This document shows positions 26,215 to 35,547 of a stretch of DNA of 50,250 bases, piece after piece. This DNA comes from an uncultured Collinsella sp. (GTDB taxonomy: Bacteria; Actinomycetota; Coriobacteriia; Coriobacteriales; Coriobacteriaceae). Position 1 is the stretch's first letter, and each line of letters begins with the position of its first letter. The stretch covers positions 1-50,250 of the forward strand of contig CATYDM010000013.1 in assembly GCA_958405195.1 (NCBI GenBank), read 5' to 3'. The position numbers and the translations under genes are program-made. The notes beneath the pieces were generated by a model. It did not search any database. It was not told the origin of the DNA and saw only the letters and a list, made by a program, of their open reading frames with translations.

Positions 26215-26412
26215 GTGCGCTCCACATCCATAATCCGACAAATAGGCCCAATGCATGCACATTAGAACCGTATATAGTCGAAAGTATACCCCGAGCGAGC
26301 GCAAACGACCGAATTCGGGCCATCTTAACGCCGCGAGCGGACAAGGATATAGCCTAATCTCCATATCGGACTAAAATCATGGCATCAAACGACCTTCTCA
26401 TGCGAGGATTCT

Positions 26413-27435
26413 ATGACGGCAAGCGACGCGACCGCGACAATTAAAAAGGGGGCACCCGAGCCCGGTTTCGATAAAACGGCTCAGCGCATCCTCAACCTTT
26501 TCTTTGTACTCAACAGTTCTCCCGAACCGTTGACGACCGAGCAAATCGTCCTGGATTCCGATTTGGGGTACGGCTCGGGCAATATCGACTCAGACAAACG
26601 CAAGTTCCGCCGCGATCGCGACAAGCTGCTCGAACGCGGCATCGTTATCAGGGAGGTTCGTGCTGCCGGAGCGCAGGAAACCGAGGAGAGCGCGTGGACG
26701 ATCGACCGCGAGCATACGTTTGCCGCGGGCGGTCTCATCACCGCAGACGATGCCGACATCCTGCTCAATGCCATCGACCAGACACTCACGGCAGGCTCAT
26801 CCGCCTTTGCCGCGCCGCTTGCCGACATTCGCTCCAAGATTGCCTACCTCACCGGCATGTCGACGACAGGAGAGGCACCGATCCGCCGCTCTCCCGCCGT
26901 CGATGCGGTATGGAGTGCCTTTGCCGAGCGTTGCGCGCTGCGCTTTTTGTACCAAAACGGGCGCGGTGAACAACGCGAGCGGACCGTTTGCGTCTACGGC
27001 ATGTTCGAACGCGAGGGTACGGCATACTTCTGCGGCCTCGACAATGCCACCGACGACATCAGGACATTCCGCTGTGACCGTATCGTTCGCGCCTGGAGAC
27101 CTTCGAAAGCCTACGCCATTCCTGCGGATTTCAACCTCAACGATTACTTATTCTTTGAGTTCGATTTTGCCGACCGCCCACCCGTTGCGGCTACCTTCTC
27201 GTTCGCGCGTGAAGCGCAGGCCGATATGATCAGCGGTCTCACACGCGGACGAGGCGAACTCATGCGCACCGAAGCAGAGTGGACCTGGACCGTTGACGTG
27301 CGCGACTTTGAAGCCGCAGCCTCGTTTTGCATGGCCCATGCCATGGATGGCATGAGGCCCGTCGCCCCCGATGCTCTCAAGCAGGCGTGGAATCGCCTCA
27401 TCGAAAGGACGGTGCACGAGCATGCCCGTGCGTAA
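26413..27435 (+). CDS. WYL domain regulator, PafB-like
   Basis: A 340-residue helix-turn-helix/WYL regulator. The N-terminal winged helix (about 20-80, KTAQRILNLFFVLNSSPEPLTTEQI...) is followed by a WYL domain (about 170-240: LRFLYQNGRGEQRERTV, TYFCGLDN-type block, FRCDRIVRAW) and a WCX C-terminal extension. It overlaps the next gene, a second WYL protein, by 14 bp. This pairing is the PafB-PafC arrangement of actinobacteria, where the heterodimer activates DNA-damage genes in response to single-stranded DNA. The role in this organism is inferred from that family. GAGGAT precedes the ATG. The 198-bp space to the divergent M28-like gene must hold both promoters. Confidence 0.88.
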   Translation: MTASDATATIKKGAPEPGFDKTAQRILNLFFVLNSSPEPLTTEQIVLDSDLGYGSGNIDSDKRKFRRDRDKLLERGIVIREVRAAGAQETEESAWTIDREHTFAAGGLITADDADILLNAIDQTLTAGSSAFAAPLADIRSKIAYLTGMSTTGEAPIRRSPAVDAVWSAFAERCALRFLYQNGRGEQRERTVCVYGMFEREGTAYFCGLDNATDDIRTFRCDRIVRAWRPSKAYAIPADFNLNDYLFFEFDFADRPPVAATFSFAREAQADMISGLTRGRGELMRTEAEWTWTVDVRDFEAAASFCMAHAMDGMRPVAPDALKQAWNRLIERTVHEHARA

Positions 27436-28339
27436 ACTCACCAGCGAGCAAAGACTCTCGCGCGCCATCGACATCATGGAGGCCCTCTACGCCGCCGGCG
27501 AGAATGGCATGACACGAGACGAGCTTTGCAGCCGCTTTGATATCACGGGGGCATCACTCGACGAGATTCTCGAGATCGTCTCGACGCTTGCGGACCGAGA
27601 ATCGGGCGCACGTATTATCTGTGAACGCCGCGGCGAGTACGTGGTCCTCACCGGTGATGCGGGGCGCGTGCTGCCGCTACGCCTGAGTGCCGCCGAGGGC
27701 GCTGTGCTCAACCATGAACTTGAATCATTGGGGATCGAACCCCAGGCGGCGGCTCGAATACGGCGAGCTCTTCTTCCCAAAGAGCTCGGTTACAACCAGC
27801 GCGTCTTTGACACCGTCGCCCACGGATCGCACTGGCAGCAGCTGAGCTGCGCCATTCGGGACGGCGTTCGCTGCCGCATCTCGTATCGCTCGATGGATGA
27901 CACACAAGCGCGCGAGCGTTTGGTCGACCCTTTGCGCATCACAACAAACGGCGATCAAACGTATCTGATTGCCTGGGATGTTGCGGTCGATGAACAGCGT
28001 ACCTATCGTATGGATAAAATCGAGGGCCTGGTCTTGACCGACGACTCCGTCGTGTCTCACGCACCGGACGTCGCATCCCTCCACGATTCCCTTGCCCAGA
28101 CGCAGCATAGCGCAAAGCTCCTGATGCCATTCGATATGGCGGAGCATCTGGACTGGGCCGGCATCACCCTAATCGAGCGCAGCGGGACAGACACGGCAAC
28201 GGTAACCGTGCATTACGGCTCCGAGCGTTGGCTACTGAGCCAGATAATCGCAGCGGGCGGAGCCATCCGCATCTTGGATGACCCCGCCCTGTCAAAGCGT
28301 CTGTGCGATATGGCAAAAACCCTCGTCTGTCCGCTTTAG
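27422..28339 (+). CDS. WYL domain regulator, PafC-like
   Basis: A 305-residue partner of the preceding WYL protein. The N-terminal winged helix (about 5-70) is followed by a WYL domain with CRISYRSMDDTQARERLVDPLRI and TYLIAWDVAVDEQRTYRMDKIEGL, which contains the family's Arg/Tyr-rich ligand face. The WCX-like C-terminus ends in HYGSERWLLSQIIAAGG. The ATG at 27422 is chosen because the overlap with the upstream gene is then short (14 bp), and MPVRKLTSEQRLSR is a natural N-terminus. Its stop overlaps the convergent stop of the helicase gene by four bases. A DNA-damage role is inferred. Confidence 0.88.
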   Translation: MPVRKLTSEQRLSRAIDIMEALYAAGENGMTRDELCSRFDITGASLDEILEIVSTLADRESGARIICERRGEYVVLTGDAGRVLPLRLSAAEGAVLNHELESLGIEPQAAARIRRALLPKELGYNQRVFDTVAHGSHWQQLSCAIRDGVRCRISYRSMDDTQARERLVDPLRITTNGDQTYLIAWDVAVDEQRTYRMDKIEGLVLTDDSVVSHAPDVASLHDSLAQTQHSAKLLMPFDMAEHLDWAGITLIERSGTDTATVTVHYGSERWLLSQIIAAGGAIRILDDPALSKRLCDMAKTLVCPL

Positions 28340-31230
28340 CGCCGCCGCTCGTGGCGTGCGCGCCACAGTTGCAGATAGTGCCCGATCTGCGCCGATTCGA
28401 TGCGCTGGTAGGAGCTCGTGGGCAGCGACGTTAAGAACTTCTTTCCGTAGCCCTTCGTCACCAGGCGCGGGTCGGCCAGAATCAGCACGCCGCAATCGGT
28501 CGACGAGCGGATAAGGCGGCCGGCCGCCTGCTTGACCTCGAGCACCGCCTCGGGCAGCGAATAGCGCGCCCAAGCGCGGTCTTCGCGCAAGTTGCGCTCG
28601 CACGAGAGCGGGTCCGTGGGGCTCGAGAACGGCAGCTTGGGAATGATGACGCAGCGCAGCGTCTCGCCGCTGGCGTCGAATCCCTCCCAGAAGGCCTTAA
28701 GCGCAAAAAGCGACGAGGTCGGCTCGTTGATAAACCGGTCGCGCAGGCGACGAGGAGATGAGTTGCGCTGCTGGCAGTTGAGTTCCAGACCCGCACGGGC
28801 CATCTTGGGCTCAACGCGGGTGTACAGGTCTTCCATGTCGCGCCGATTGGTGAACAGCGTGAGCACCGATCCGCCCATGGCAAGATGGGCGTCGACCAGC
28901 ACGCGCTCGAGCGCCGTAAGATAGCTCTCACGATCGCGCGGATCGGGTATATCGCCCGCAACGACTACAGCCATGTTCGAATCAAAGTCGTAGCTCGAGT
29001 CCAAGTGCAGCGATGAGGATGTTGAAGCACCGATGCGATCGAGGCCGACCGCGTGGTTAAAGTGTTCAAAGCTTTTGGACACCGTCATGGTCGCCGAGGC
29101 AAAGATAGCCGTGTGAACCTCGGGCAGCCACTCGGTTGCCAAGGCCTCGCCAATGTCGATGCGCTCTGCGGTCATTGACTCTCCGCCGGCACGCAACCTG
29201 CGATTGACCTGCAGCGAATACACGTAGTGTTCATCGGTGCCGTCGATGATGAGTTTGAGGTTCTCGGCCAGCTCGTGCAGGCGGCGCGAGATATCGCCCA
29301 GGTCGACAACAACCTCGGGCTTGTCGGCGGCGACGGCCTGCACCAGCGCGTCGACGCTCTTGTCAGCTTGTTCCAATGCATCGATGGCAGCGTAGGCCGA
29401 CTGTAAGAAATCATGCCAGTCGTCAGATTCGCGCAGCTCGGGGCCAATCCATAGATTGGCATTGTCATAACCCCCACGGGCACGGCGGCCGAGCTCGCGA
29501 ACGCCATCGAACACGTCGGCGATTGCCATGCTCGCGCGCGCAACCGTCGACGTCGCCTTGGCAGTAAGGCCCAGATAGAGCGTAGAGCCCTCGGAGGTTG
29601 CCAAATCACGGGAAACCTGGCTTAGCGCACCGGTGCTCGAGCCACCCAGGCGCTCAAACAGAACGCGTGATTCGTCCGCCGACACCACGCGCGCCCACTG
29701 ACGGCGCGCCTCGCGCTCGATGGAATGGGCCTCGTCGATTACCCAATGACGAATCGGAGGTAAAATCCTGCCCTCGGCCGCGACATTGCGGAACAGCAGG
29801 GAATGGTTGGTGACCACCACGTCGGCATGCGCTGCACGACGGCGAGCGCCGTGGACCAAACATTTATCAGGGAAAAACGGGCAGAGGCGACGAGCACACT
29901 CGCGCGAGGCCGTCGTAAAGTCGGGGCGGTTGACGCTGCGCCACCGAATGCCGAGCGAGTCGAGGTCGCCATCGGCTGATTGGCAGACGTACGCCATAAT
30001 GACCGCGACCGCCGTGAGCGTGTCCGCCGGATCGCGCTTGGTGGTAATCTCGACCTGGCTTCGGCTCATGCGCTCAAGCTTGCGCAGGCACGGATAGTGG
30101 TCATAGCCCTTGAGAGCGCAAAATGACAGGCCACCGTCCAGTTGCTCGGCAAGTTTTGGCAGCTCATGGTACATGAGCTGGTCGGCAAGATTGTTCGATT
30201 TGGTCGCAATACCAACCGTGATGTTGTTGCGGCGTGCTGCCTCGGCAAAAGGCACCAGATAGGCCATCGATTTGCCGACGCCCGTGCCCGCCTCAATTAC
30301 ACGATGAGTGCCCGTGACCAGCGCATCGCGGACCTCGAGCGCCATCGCGATCTGCTCATCACGCGGCTCGTAGGTGGGATACATGCGATTGACCAGGCCA
30401 CCTGGCGCATAGTCTGCCTCAATCTCCTCACGACTCGGCATCTTGAGTACCGGCAGTTCGTCGGCGTCCACCCGATCGTCGGCGCGATCGGCCTTGAGAA
30501 CGTCAGCACGAGCGGCGCTGAGAGAGAAGATAGAACCAGGGTTCTGCCCCGCCAAGAATGAGAAGATTGGACGATAGGACCAAGGCACGTCCGGATGCAT
30601 GTCGGCTAGGCGCGCCATGAGGCCCTGGGGCAAGTCGGTGAGTGCCACGAGCAACACGCGCCATACGCCACACAGGGCGTCGACGTCGGCATTGGCACGG
30701 TGTGATACCGAGTCACAGCCAAACAGATCGGCCATAAAAGACAGCTTGTGCGAGGCCAGGCGCGGAAGCGCGATGCGCGACAGCGCCAGCGAATCGATCC
30801 AGATATCGCTCACGTTGACGCCGCCTTTGACCGACTCGATAAACGAGCGGTCGAACGTGGCGTTATGTGCGATTACCGGGCAACCACCGACAAAATCGGC
30901 GAGAGCGGCTATGGCCTCAACGGCCGACGGGGCATCTGCCACATCGGCATTTGTAATGCTCGTGAGCTCAGTAATCTCGGCGGGAATCAGCTGTTTGGGA
31001 TGCACGAAGGTATCGAAGCGGTCGACGATCTCGCGGCCCGAAAGACGGGCCGCCGAGATCTCGATCAGCTCGTTGTCCTGCACCGAAAGACCTGTGGTCT
31101 CGGTATCGAGGACAATTACATCTTCCTCGATAAGGCCGAAGGACTGCGTTTTGGCGCGTTCGGCAAGCGTGGCATAGGAGCCGATGACAAACTGCGGCGT
31201 TCCTGACGAAACCGCGTCCTCGATTAGCAT
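28336..31230 (-). CDS. Exonuclease-DinG family helicase fusion
   Basis: A 964-residue protein. Residues about 30-200 are a DnaQ-like 3'-5' exonuclease domain (VLDTETTGL, then AHNATFDRSF and HRANADVDA, the DEDDh pattern). The rest is a DinG/XPD superfamily-2 helicase. Walker A is EAGTGVGKS, the DEAH box is VIDEAHSI, and four cysteines (CALKGYDHYPC and CARRLCPFFPDKC) fit an iron-sulfur cluster. The last motif includes QAAGRLIRS. The same exonuclease-DinG fusion is found in Firmicutes DinG. It is predicted to unwind DNA and R-loops 5'-3' and trim ends. The ATG overlaps the end of ddl (ATGCTAA), so the two are coupled. It converges on the PafC-like gene with a 4-bp overlap of stops. Confidence 0.93.
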   Translation of the reverse strand: MLIEDAVSSGTPQFVIGSYATLAERAKTQSFGLIEEDVIVLDTETTGLSVQDNELIEISAARLSGREIVDRFDTFVHPKQLIPAEITELTSITNADVADAPSAVEAIAALADFVGGCPVIAHNATFDRSFIESVKGGVNVSDIWIDSLALSRIALPRLASHKLSFMADLFGCDSVSHRANADVDALCGVWRVLLVALTDLPQGLMARLADMHPDVPWSYRPIFSFLAGQNPGSIFSLSAARADVLKADRADDRVDADELPVLKMPSREEIEADYAPGGLVNRMYPTYEPRDEQIAMALEVRDALVTGTHRVIEAGTGVGKSMAYLVPFAEAARRNNITVGIATKSNNLADQLMYHELPKLAEQLDGGLSFCALKGYDHYPCLRKLERMSRSQVEITTKRDPADTLTAVAVIMAYVCQSADGDLDSLGIRWRSVNRPDFTTASRECARRLCPFFPDKCLVHGARRRAAHADVVVTNHSLLFRNVAAEGRILPPIRHWVIDEAHSIEREARRQWARVVSADESRVLFERLGGSSTGALSQVSRDLATSEGSTLYLGLTAKATSTVARASMAIADVFDGVRELGRRARGGYDNANLWIGPELRESDDWHDFLQSAYAAIDALEQADKSVDALVQAVAADKPEVVVDLGDISRRLHELAENLKLIIDGTDEHYVYSLQVNRRLRAGGESMTAERIDIGEALATEWLPEVHTAIFASATMTVSKSFEHFNHAVGLDRIGASTSSSLHLDSSYDFDSNMAVVVAGDIPDPRDRESYLTALERVLVDAHLAMGGSVLTLFTNRRDMEDLYTRVEPKMARAGLELNCQQRNSSPRRLRDRFINEPTSSLFALKAFWEGFDASGETLRCVIIPKLPFSSPTDPLSCERNLREDRAWARYSLPEAVLEVKQAAGRLIRSSTDCGVLILADPRLVTKGYGKKFLTSLPTSSYQRIESAQIGHYLQLWRARHERRR

Positions 31231-32189
31231 GCAATGCCCGCTCGACGAAGGCCCATACGGATCAGGCTGTCACAGACCTGCGGGAACGTCATGTCGTCGG
31301 TGTGGCGGATCTCATCCGGATACAGCGACGTATCGGTCATGCCGGGAATGGTATTGGTCTCGAGGATGACGGGGCCGTCCTCACTCACAATAAAGTCGCT
31401 GCGCGAGATACCCAGGCAACCGAGGGCCTTGTGAGCAGCGCAGGCAAGCTCCTGAGCGCGAGTGTAATTCTCGGGTGAAATCTGCGCCGGAATGCGATGG
31501 ATGTCCGTAGGGTCGACATACTTCACGTCCAGATCGTAGAACTCGCAGTCCTTGGGCTTACGAATCTCGACAATCGGCAGAGCACGCACGTCGTCCTCGC
31601 CGTACACGCCGACGGTGATCTCGGTGCCCTCGATGCACTTCTCGACCAGCACTTTGTCGCCGTACTCAAACGCCTTGGCGATTGCCGCGGGCAGCTCGGA
31701 GGGCTCATGGACCAGGGAAATGCCATAGCTGGAACCGTTGACGGCCGGCTTCACAAAGCAGCGCTCGCCACAAACCTCGACGATATGATCGATATCGACT
31801 TCATCGCCCACCTCGAGCGCGAGGCCGGGGGCAATGGGGATGCCCGCCTTGGCGTACAAGAGCTTAGAGACCTCCTTGTCGGCACCGCAGGCGCTGGCAA
31901 GCACGCCCGAGGCCGTGTAGGGGATACCCAGGGTCTCCATGGCGCCCTGCATGGCACCATCCTCGCCGCCGGCACCGTGCATGGCGATAAACGCCACGTC
32001 AAAGCCGCCGGTCGCCATGGTTACCATATAATCATCGGCAGCCGTGTCGAGCAGCTCCACCGAAGTGTAGCCGGCCTCCTTCAAGGCAACCACGACGTTC
32101 TTTCCCGAATTGAGCGAGATCTCGCGCTCAGCGGAATGACCGCCCGCCAAGACCGCTACGTGCATGTTCTCTAGGCTTTTACCCGGCAT
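31224..32189 (-). CDS. ddl: D-alanine-D-alanine ligase
   Basis: A 321-residue ATP-grasp enzyme that makes the D-Ala-D-Ala end of the peptidoglycan precursor in the cytoplasm. Visible signatures are VLAGGHSAEREISLNSGKNV, the HGxxGEDGxxQG loop (MHGAGGEDGAMQGAM), CFVKPAVNGSSYG, the SRSDFIV strand and ETNTIPGMTDTSLYP, which binds Mg and substrate. GGAGGAG lies seven bases before the ATG. It heads a two-gene unit with the DinG-like helicase, whose start overlaps its stop by seven bases. It is divergent from rlmN with 85 bp between. Confidence 0.96.
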   Translation of the reverse strand: MPGKSLENMHVAVLAGGHSAEREISLNSGKNVVVALKEAGYTSVELLDTAADDYMVTMATGGFDVAFIAMHGAGGEDGAMQGAMETLGIPYTASGVLASACGADKEVSKLLYAKAGIPIAPGLALEVGDEVDIDHIVEVCGERCFVKPAVNGSSYGISLVHEPSELPAAIAKAFEYGDKVLVEKCIEGTEITVGVYGEDDVRALPIVEIRKPKDCEFYDLDVKYVDPTDIHRIPAQISPENYTRAQELACAAHKALGCLGISRSDFIVSEDGPVILETNTIPGMTDTSLYPDEIRHTDDMTFPQVCDSLIRMGLRRAGIAC

Positions 32190-32274
32190 GGGCAGACTCC
32201 TCCTCTATAATTTCTGCAGCTGATACCATATTGTAGCGATACCCTCTACGTTTCCCCAAAATTGAAAGGCTTCC

Positions 32275-33327
32275 ATGAATCCCAGGACTAAATCTCAGGA
32301 CATTCGCGACTTGAGCCAAAACGATATTCGCGAGCTCGTGGCCGAACTTGGCCAGCCAGCCTTCCGCGCGAAGCAGCTCATCGAATGGGTCTTTGAGAAG
32401 AACGTTTGTTCGTTTGACGATATGACAAACCTTCCTAAGGCTTTCCGCGAGCAACTTAAAGAGGCTTTTGCCTTTGACACGCCCACTGAACTCACCAAGC
32501 AGGTTTCCAAAGATGGCTCGCGCAAGTATCTGCTCGAATACCACGACGGCGTTTCCGTCGAGACTGTCGGCATGCCCCGTCGTAACAAGCTTTCCGTCTG
32601 CGTTTCCACCCAGGCAGGCTGCGGCATGGGCTGTGCCTTTTGCGCTACCGGTCTCAACGGCCTCAAGCGCTCTCTGACCGCTCAAGAGATCGTCGACCAG
32701 GTACTTCATGTATCAAACGACTTTGGCGAGCGCGCCACGAGCGTCGTCTTCATGGGCCAGGGCGAACCGTTTGCCAACTACGACGAGGTTCTCAAGGCGC
32801 TGCGAATCCTCAACGACCCCGATGGCATCGGTATCGGTGCTCGTCACCTCACTGTCTCTACCAGTGGCGTCATTCCCGGTATTCGCAAATTTGCCGACAT
32901 CCCCGAGCAGTTCACGCTTGCCGTTTCCCTGCATTCCGCCATCCAGTCGACGCGCAATAAGCTTATGCCCGGTGTTAAGAAGTACACGCTACTTCGCCTT
33001 CACGAGGCGCTTCAGCTCTACACCGAGAAGACTGGCCGCCGCCCGACCTATGAGTATGCCATGATTGAAGGCGTCAACGATACGAATCCCGAGATGCAGG
33101 CGCTCTGCGACTTCTGCGAGGGAACGTTGTGCCACGTTAACCTGATTCAGCTTAACGACATCGAGGGCAGCCCGCTCAAGCCGTCGCCGATTCATAAGGT
33201 TGAGGATCTTCAGCGTCGCCTTGAGTCCCGTGGCATCGAGACAACGATTCGTAACTCCCGTGGTAACGATATTGACGCCGCTTGCGGACAGCTGAAGCAG
33301 CGCTTCAAAGTTCAGAAAAAAGCATAG
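32275..33327 (+). CDS. rlmN: 23S rRNA/tRNA adenine C2-methyltransferase
   Basis: A 350-residue radical-SAM methyltransferase that methylates A2503 of 23S rRNA, and often A37 of tRNA. The N-terminal helical domain (FRAKQLIEWVFEKNV) precedes the radical-SAM core with QAGCGMGCAFCATG (CxxxCxxC cluster), SVVFMGQGEPFANYDEV, ISxxG-like VSTSGVIPGIRK, AVSLHS, YEYAMIEGVNDT and a Cys near residue 340 in NDIDAACGQLK that fits the methyl-carrying Cys. Length is typical. TTGAAAGG precedes the ATG. A parS-like site and a terminator follow. Confidence 0.96.
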   Translation: MNPRTKSQDIRDLSQNDIRELVAELGQPAFRAKQLIEWVFEKNVCSFDDMTNLPKAFREQLKEAFAFDTPTELTKQVSKDGSRKYLLEYHDGVSVETVGMPRRNKLSVCVSTQAGCGMGCAFCATGLNGLKRSLTAQEIVDQVLHVSNDFGERATSVVFMGQGEPFANYDEVLKALRILNDPDGIGIGARHLTVSTSGVIPGIRKFADIPEQFTLAVSLHSAIQSTRNKLMPGVKKYTLLRLHEALQLYTEKTGRRPTYEYAMIEGVNDTNPEMQALCDFCEGTLCHVNLIQLNDIEGSPLKPSPIHKVEDLQRRLESRGIETTIRNSRGNDIDAACGQLKQRFKVQKKA

Positions 33328-33345
33328 GGGAGTCGCACCCCAAAA

Positions 33346-33361
33346 CGTTTCATGTGAAACA
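33346..33361. promoter_or_regulatory. parS-like site (2 mismatches)
   Basis: The bases CGTTTCATGTGAAACA match the ParB consensus TGTTTCACGTGAAACA at 14 of 16 positions. It lies just after the rlmN stop and about 400 bp beyond the parB stop. Confidence 0.7.
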
Positions 33362-33368
33362 TCGAACG

Positions 33369-33405
33369 GCCCCGGTTGCAAGATATGCAACCGGGGCTGT
33401 TTCAT
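33369..33405 (+). terminator. Terminator of rlmN
   Basis: A perfect 12-bp stem (33369-33380 with 33386-33397), 5-base loop, followed by a T-rich tract on the plus strand. Confidence 0.9.
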
Positions 33406-33455
33406 TTATTGACCTTAATTTTGAATCAGCTGCTACCTGTCCCATTTTTTACGGC

Positions 33456-33499
33456 CAAAATAAGGGGTCCTTGCCTCGTGAATCAGACAAGAACCCCTC
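33456..33499 (-). terminator. Terminator of the parA-parB-YtxH operon
   Basis: On the minus strand AGGGGTTCTTG (33488-33498) pairs with 33463-33473 with a mismatch around a 14-base loop and is followed by a TTATTTT tract. Confidence 0.65.
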
Positions 33500-33518
33500 A
33501 AAATATGCTAAGTAATTG

Positions 33519-33530
33519 TTAGGTACCTAA
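33519..33530. repeat. Palindrome TTAGGTACCTAA, left copy
   Basis: A perfect 12-bp palindrome that overlaps the stop codon of the YtxH-like gene. With the preceding G, the identical 13 bases recur at 37021-37033, between jag and yidC. Confidence 0.7.
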
Positions 33531-33781
33531 TAGCCTACATTTTCCCATTGGTTGCTAACCCAACCTTGATTAATCTTGTGATTCTTCGTTACCTGAGCAG
33601 TGCGCATGGCAACATCTTCTGTCATAACATCCATTTTCTTCTTGGATGTATCGACAATATCTTGCGCGCTACGAAGCAAACGACCTCGAAGCTCATCGTC
33701 TGTCGCGATCTTATAGCCAGCAAAGGCACCAACCGCGACAGTCGTCGCCAATGCAATCGCAGTTAAAATCCTATTCCTCAT
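33527..33781 (-). CDS. Small YtxH-like membrane protein
   Basis: An 84-residue protein with an N-terminal hydrophobic segment (about 5-24, RILTAIALATTVAVGAFAGY) and a charged tail with a helical RLLRSAQDIVDTSKKKMD stretch. This fits the small YtxH-type membrane protein family, of unknown function, but the match is by layout. The ATG at 33781 overlaps parB by 11 bp and has AAGGAGG five bases upstream, so it is translated with parB. Its conserved-looking position next to parAB could be functional or accidental. Confidence 0.75.
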   Translation of the reverse strand: MRNRILTAIALATTVAVGAFAGYKIATDDELRGRLLRSAQDIVDTSKKKMDVMTEDVAMRTAQVTKNHKINQGWVSNQWENVGY

Positions 33782-34676
33782 CTTGGCCTCCTTGATCAAA
33801 CTGAATCATTTCGCCAAGAATACGAGAGAGCTCTTCCTCGTCTTTAAACTCAATCTCAATCTTATTCTTTCCTCGCGAGCTCTTCACACGCACGTTGGTA
33901 TTAAAAACCTGACGAAGCACGCGGGCAGCCTTTTTAAAAGACTGAGGCGTTGCAGGCCTCGGAGTCTTAGGTGTCTCTCCGGCAGAAAACAACGGAGCAA
34001 GATTTTCTGTCGCTCTTACGGAAAGGCCCTCTGCAACAACCTTCTCAGCAAGTCGAATTCGAGCATCCTCATAGGGAACTGCAAGAATCGCACGTGCATG
34101 ACCAGCAGTAAGTTTGCCCTCAAATATCATCTGCTGAACAACTTCGGGAAGATCAAGAAGGCGTAGCGAGTTTGTAATTGCAGAGCGTGACTTGCTTACA
34201 GCCTTTGACAATGCCTCCTGGGTCATACCGCTGGCATCGATGAGCTGGCGATAGCCCTTAGCCTCTTCGATAGGATTCAGATCAGAACGCTGAAGGTTTT
34301 CGATAAGTGCAAGAGCAAGCATCTCTTCATCATTAACATCTTTAATGATGACAGGCAGCTCTTCAAGACCAGCAAGCTTTGACGCTTGGTAACGACGCTC
34401 ACCAGCGATGATCTCATAGCCGTTTCCATGCTTGCGAACCAAAAGCGGCTGCAAGACGCCATGTTCTTGGATTGACTCGCTCAACTCACGAAGTTCAGTT
34501 TCGTTAAAGTGAATTCGCGGCTGATTAGGGTTGGGAACGATATCCTCAATAGGTAGTTTTATTTCAGATGCGGCATTCGAAGCCGACGCAGCCGAACCAC
34601 CGGTCTCATACTCGGCCTCTGAGACCAAAGCATTGAGTCCACGTCCCAATCCGCCACGTTTCTTTACACTAGGCAC
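33771..34676 (-). CDS. parB: Chromosome partitioning protein ParB
   Basis: A 301-residue CTPase/DNA-binding protein that binds parS, spreads and helps segregate the origin. Seen are the N-terminal KKRGGLGRGLNALV (ParA-stimulating type), the CTP-binding NPNQPR and GERRYQAS boxes with IENLQRSDLNPIEEA, the helix-turn-helix MTQEALSKAVSKSRSAITNSLRLL, and a C-terminal dimer domain (EIEFKDEEELSRIL). The start is GTG, overlapping the parA stop by eight bases, with GAGGTGATC as binding site. Five parS-like sites lie nearby. The region is AT-richer than dnaA-gyrA. Confidence 0.97.
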   Translation of the reverse strand: MPSVKKRGGLGRGLNALVSEAEYETGGSAASASNAASEIKLPIEDIVPNPNQPRIHFNETELRELSESIQEHGVLQPLLVRKHGNGYEIIAGERRYQASKLAGLEELPVIIKDVNDEEMLALALIENLQRSDLNPIEEAKGYRQLIDASGMTQEALSKAVSKSRSAITNSLRLLDLPEVVQQMIFEGKLTAGHARAILAVPYEDARIRLAEKVVAEGLSVRATENLAPLFSAGETPKTPRPATPQSFKKAARVLRQVFNTNVRVKSSRGKNKIEIEFKDEEELSRILGEMIQFDQGGQDEE

Positions 34677-35469
34677 GCTTGATCACCTCTTTTGCAAGGT
34701 TCATATATGCTATTGCACCCTTATTTTGAGGTGCATAGGTAATTACCGGTTCTCCAAAAGACGGAGCTTCAGAGATTTTAACCGTACGAGGGATCAACGT
34801 CTTAAACGCCTTATCACCAAAGTACGATTGAACCTCCTCAACAACCTGATTCGATAGAGAAGTACGCGAGTCATACATGGTCATAAGCACACCGTAGGTG
34901 TCTAAGCCCTTGTTCAGACGAGATTTGACCATCTTCATTGACTCAAGCAGCTTCGTAACGCCCTCGAGTGCGTAATACTCGCACTGGATCGGAATCAAAA
35001 CGCTGTCTGCTGCGGTCAAAGCGTTGATAGTAAGCAGGCCGAGCGAAGGAGGGCAGTCAATGAATATAAAATCAAACTCGTCCTGAATCGGCTCAAGCAA
35101 ATCTTTGAGACGGGTTTCACGAGCAATTGCGCTTACGAGTTCAATTTCCGCGCCTGCAAGCTGAATTGTAGCCGGAATTACGAATACTTTTTTGCAATTT
35201 GTATCAAGAACAAGCGATTCTGCCGGCACATCATTCAACAATGCATCATAGATGCAGTGATCAAGGTCTTCTTTTTCAATTCCGAATCCACTGGTGCTGT
35301 TTCCTTGCGGATCAAAATCGACAATCAGTGTCTTACGACCCTGCTCACCCAGTGCTGCTGCAAGGTTTACAGCCGTCGTTGACTTACCGACGCCGCCTTT
35401 TTGATTGATGATTGCAATGATACGCGTGTCTTTTGCGCTCTTAGAACGCTTAACGTCGCGAAATCCCAC
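34669..35469 (-). CDS. parA: Chromosome partitioning ATPase ParA (Soj type)
   Basis: A 266-residue Walker-type ATPase that works with ParB in origin segregation. The deviant Walker A is KGGVGKSTTAVNLAAALG, the Walker A' region is IVDFDPQGNSTSG and Walker B is FIFIDCPPSLGLLT. GTG at 35469 is the start, with AGGAGG four bases upstream. It is the first gene of parA-parB-YtxH. Three parS sites lie between it and rsmG, at 40-135 bp from the start, so binding by ParB could also affect its transcription. Confidence 0.97.
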   Translation of the reverse strand: MGFRDVKRSKSAKDTRIIAIINQKGGVGKSTTAVNLAAALGEQGRKTLIVDFDPQGNSTSGFGIEKEDLDHCIYDALLNDVPAESLVLDTNCKKVFVIPATIQLAGAEIELVSAIARETRLKDLLEPIQDEFDFIFIDCPPSLGLLTINALTAADSVLIPIQCEYYALEGVTKLLESMKMVKSRLNKGLDTYGVLMTMYDSRTSLSNQVVEEVQSYFGDKAFKTLIPRTVKISEAPSFGEPVITYAPQNKGAIAYMNLAKEVIKRA

Positions 35470-35508
35470 GGTCCCTCCTGGTGTGTATTAAAGCTGTCAA
35501 ACGGAGGA

Positions 35509-35524
35509 TGTTTCACGTGAAACA
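35509..35524. promoter_or_regulatory. parS site (perfect)
   Basis: TGTTTCACGTGAAACA, an exact 16-bp match to the bacterial parS consensus, 40 bp upstream of the parA start. Confidence 0.97.
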
Positions 35525-35547
35525 TTCCGATTCGATATCAACCGCAA

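Noticed and set aside
24718..26265. 515-codon open frame on the plus strand
   Set aside because: Antisense of the disordered and membrane part of the M28-like gene. Composition is Arg/Gly/His-rich with no motif, and the minus-strand protein has recognisable blocks.
26215..26412. Specific promoters in the divergent M28-like/WYL gap
   Set aside because: Several TATA-like hexamers exist in both directions, but none has a convincing -35 partner at a proper distance.
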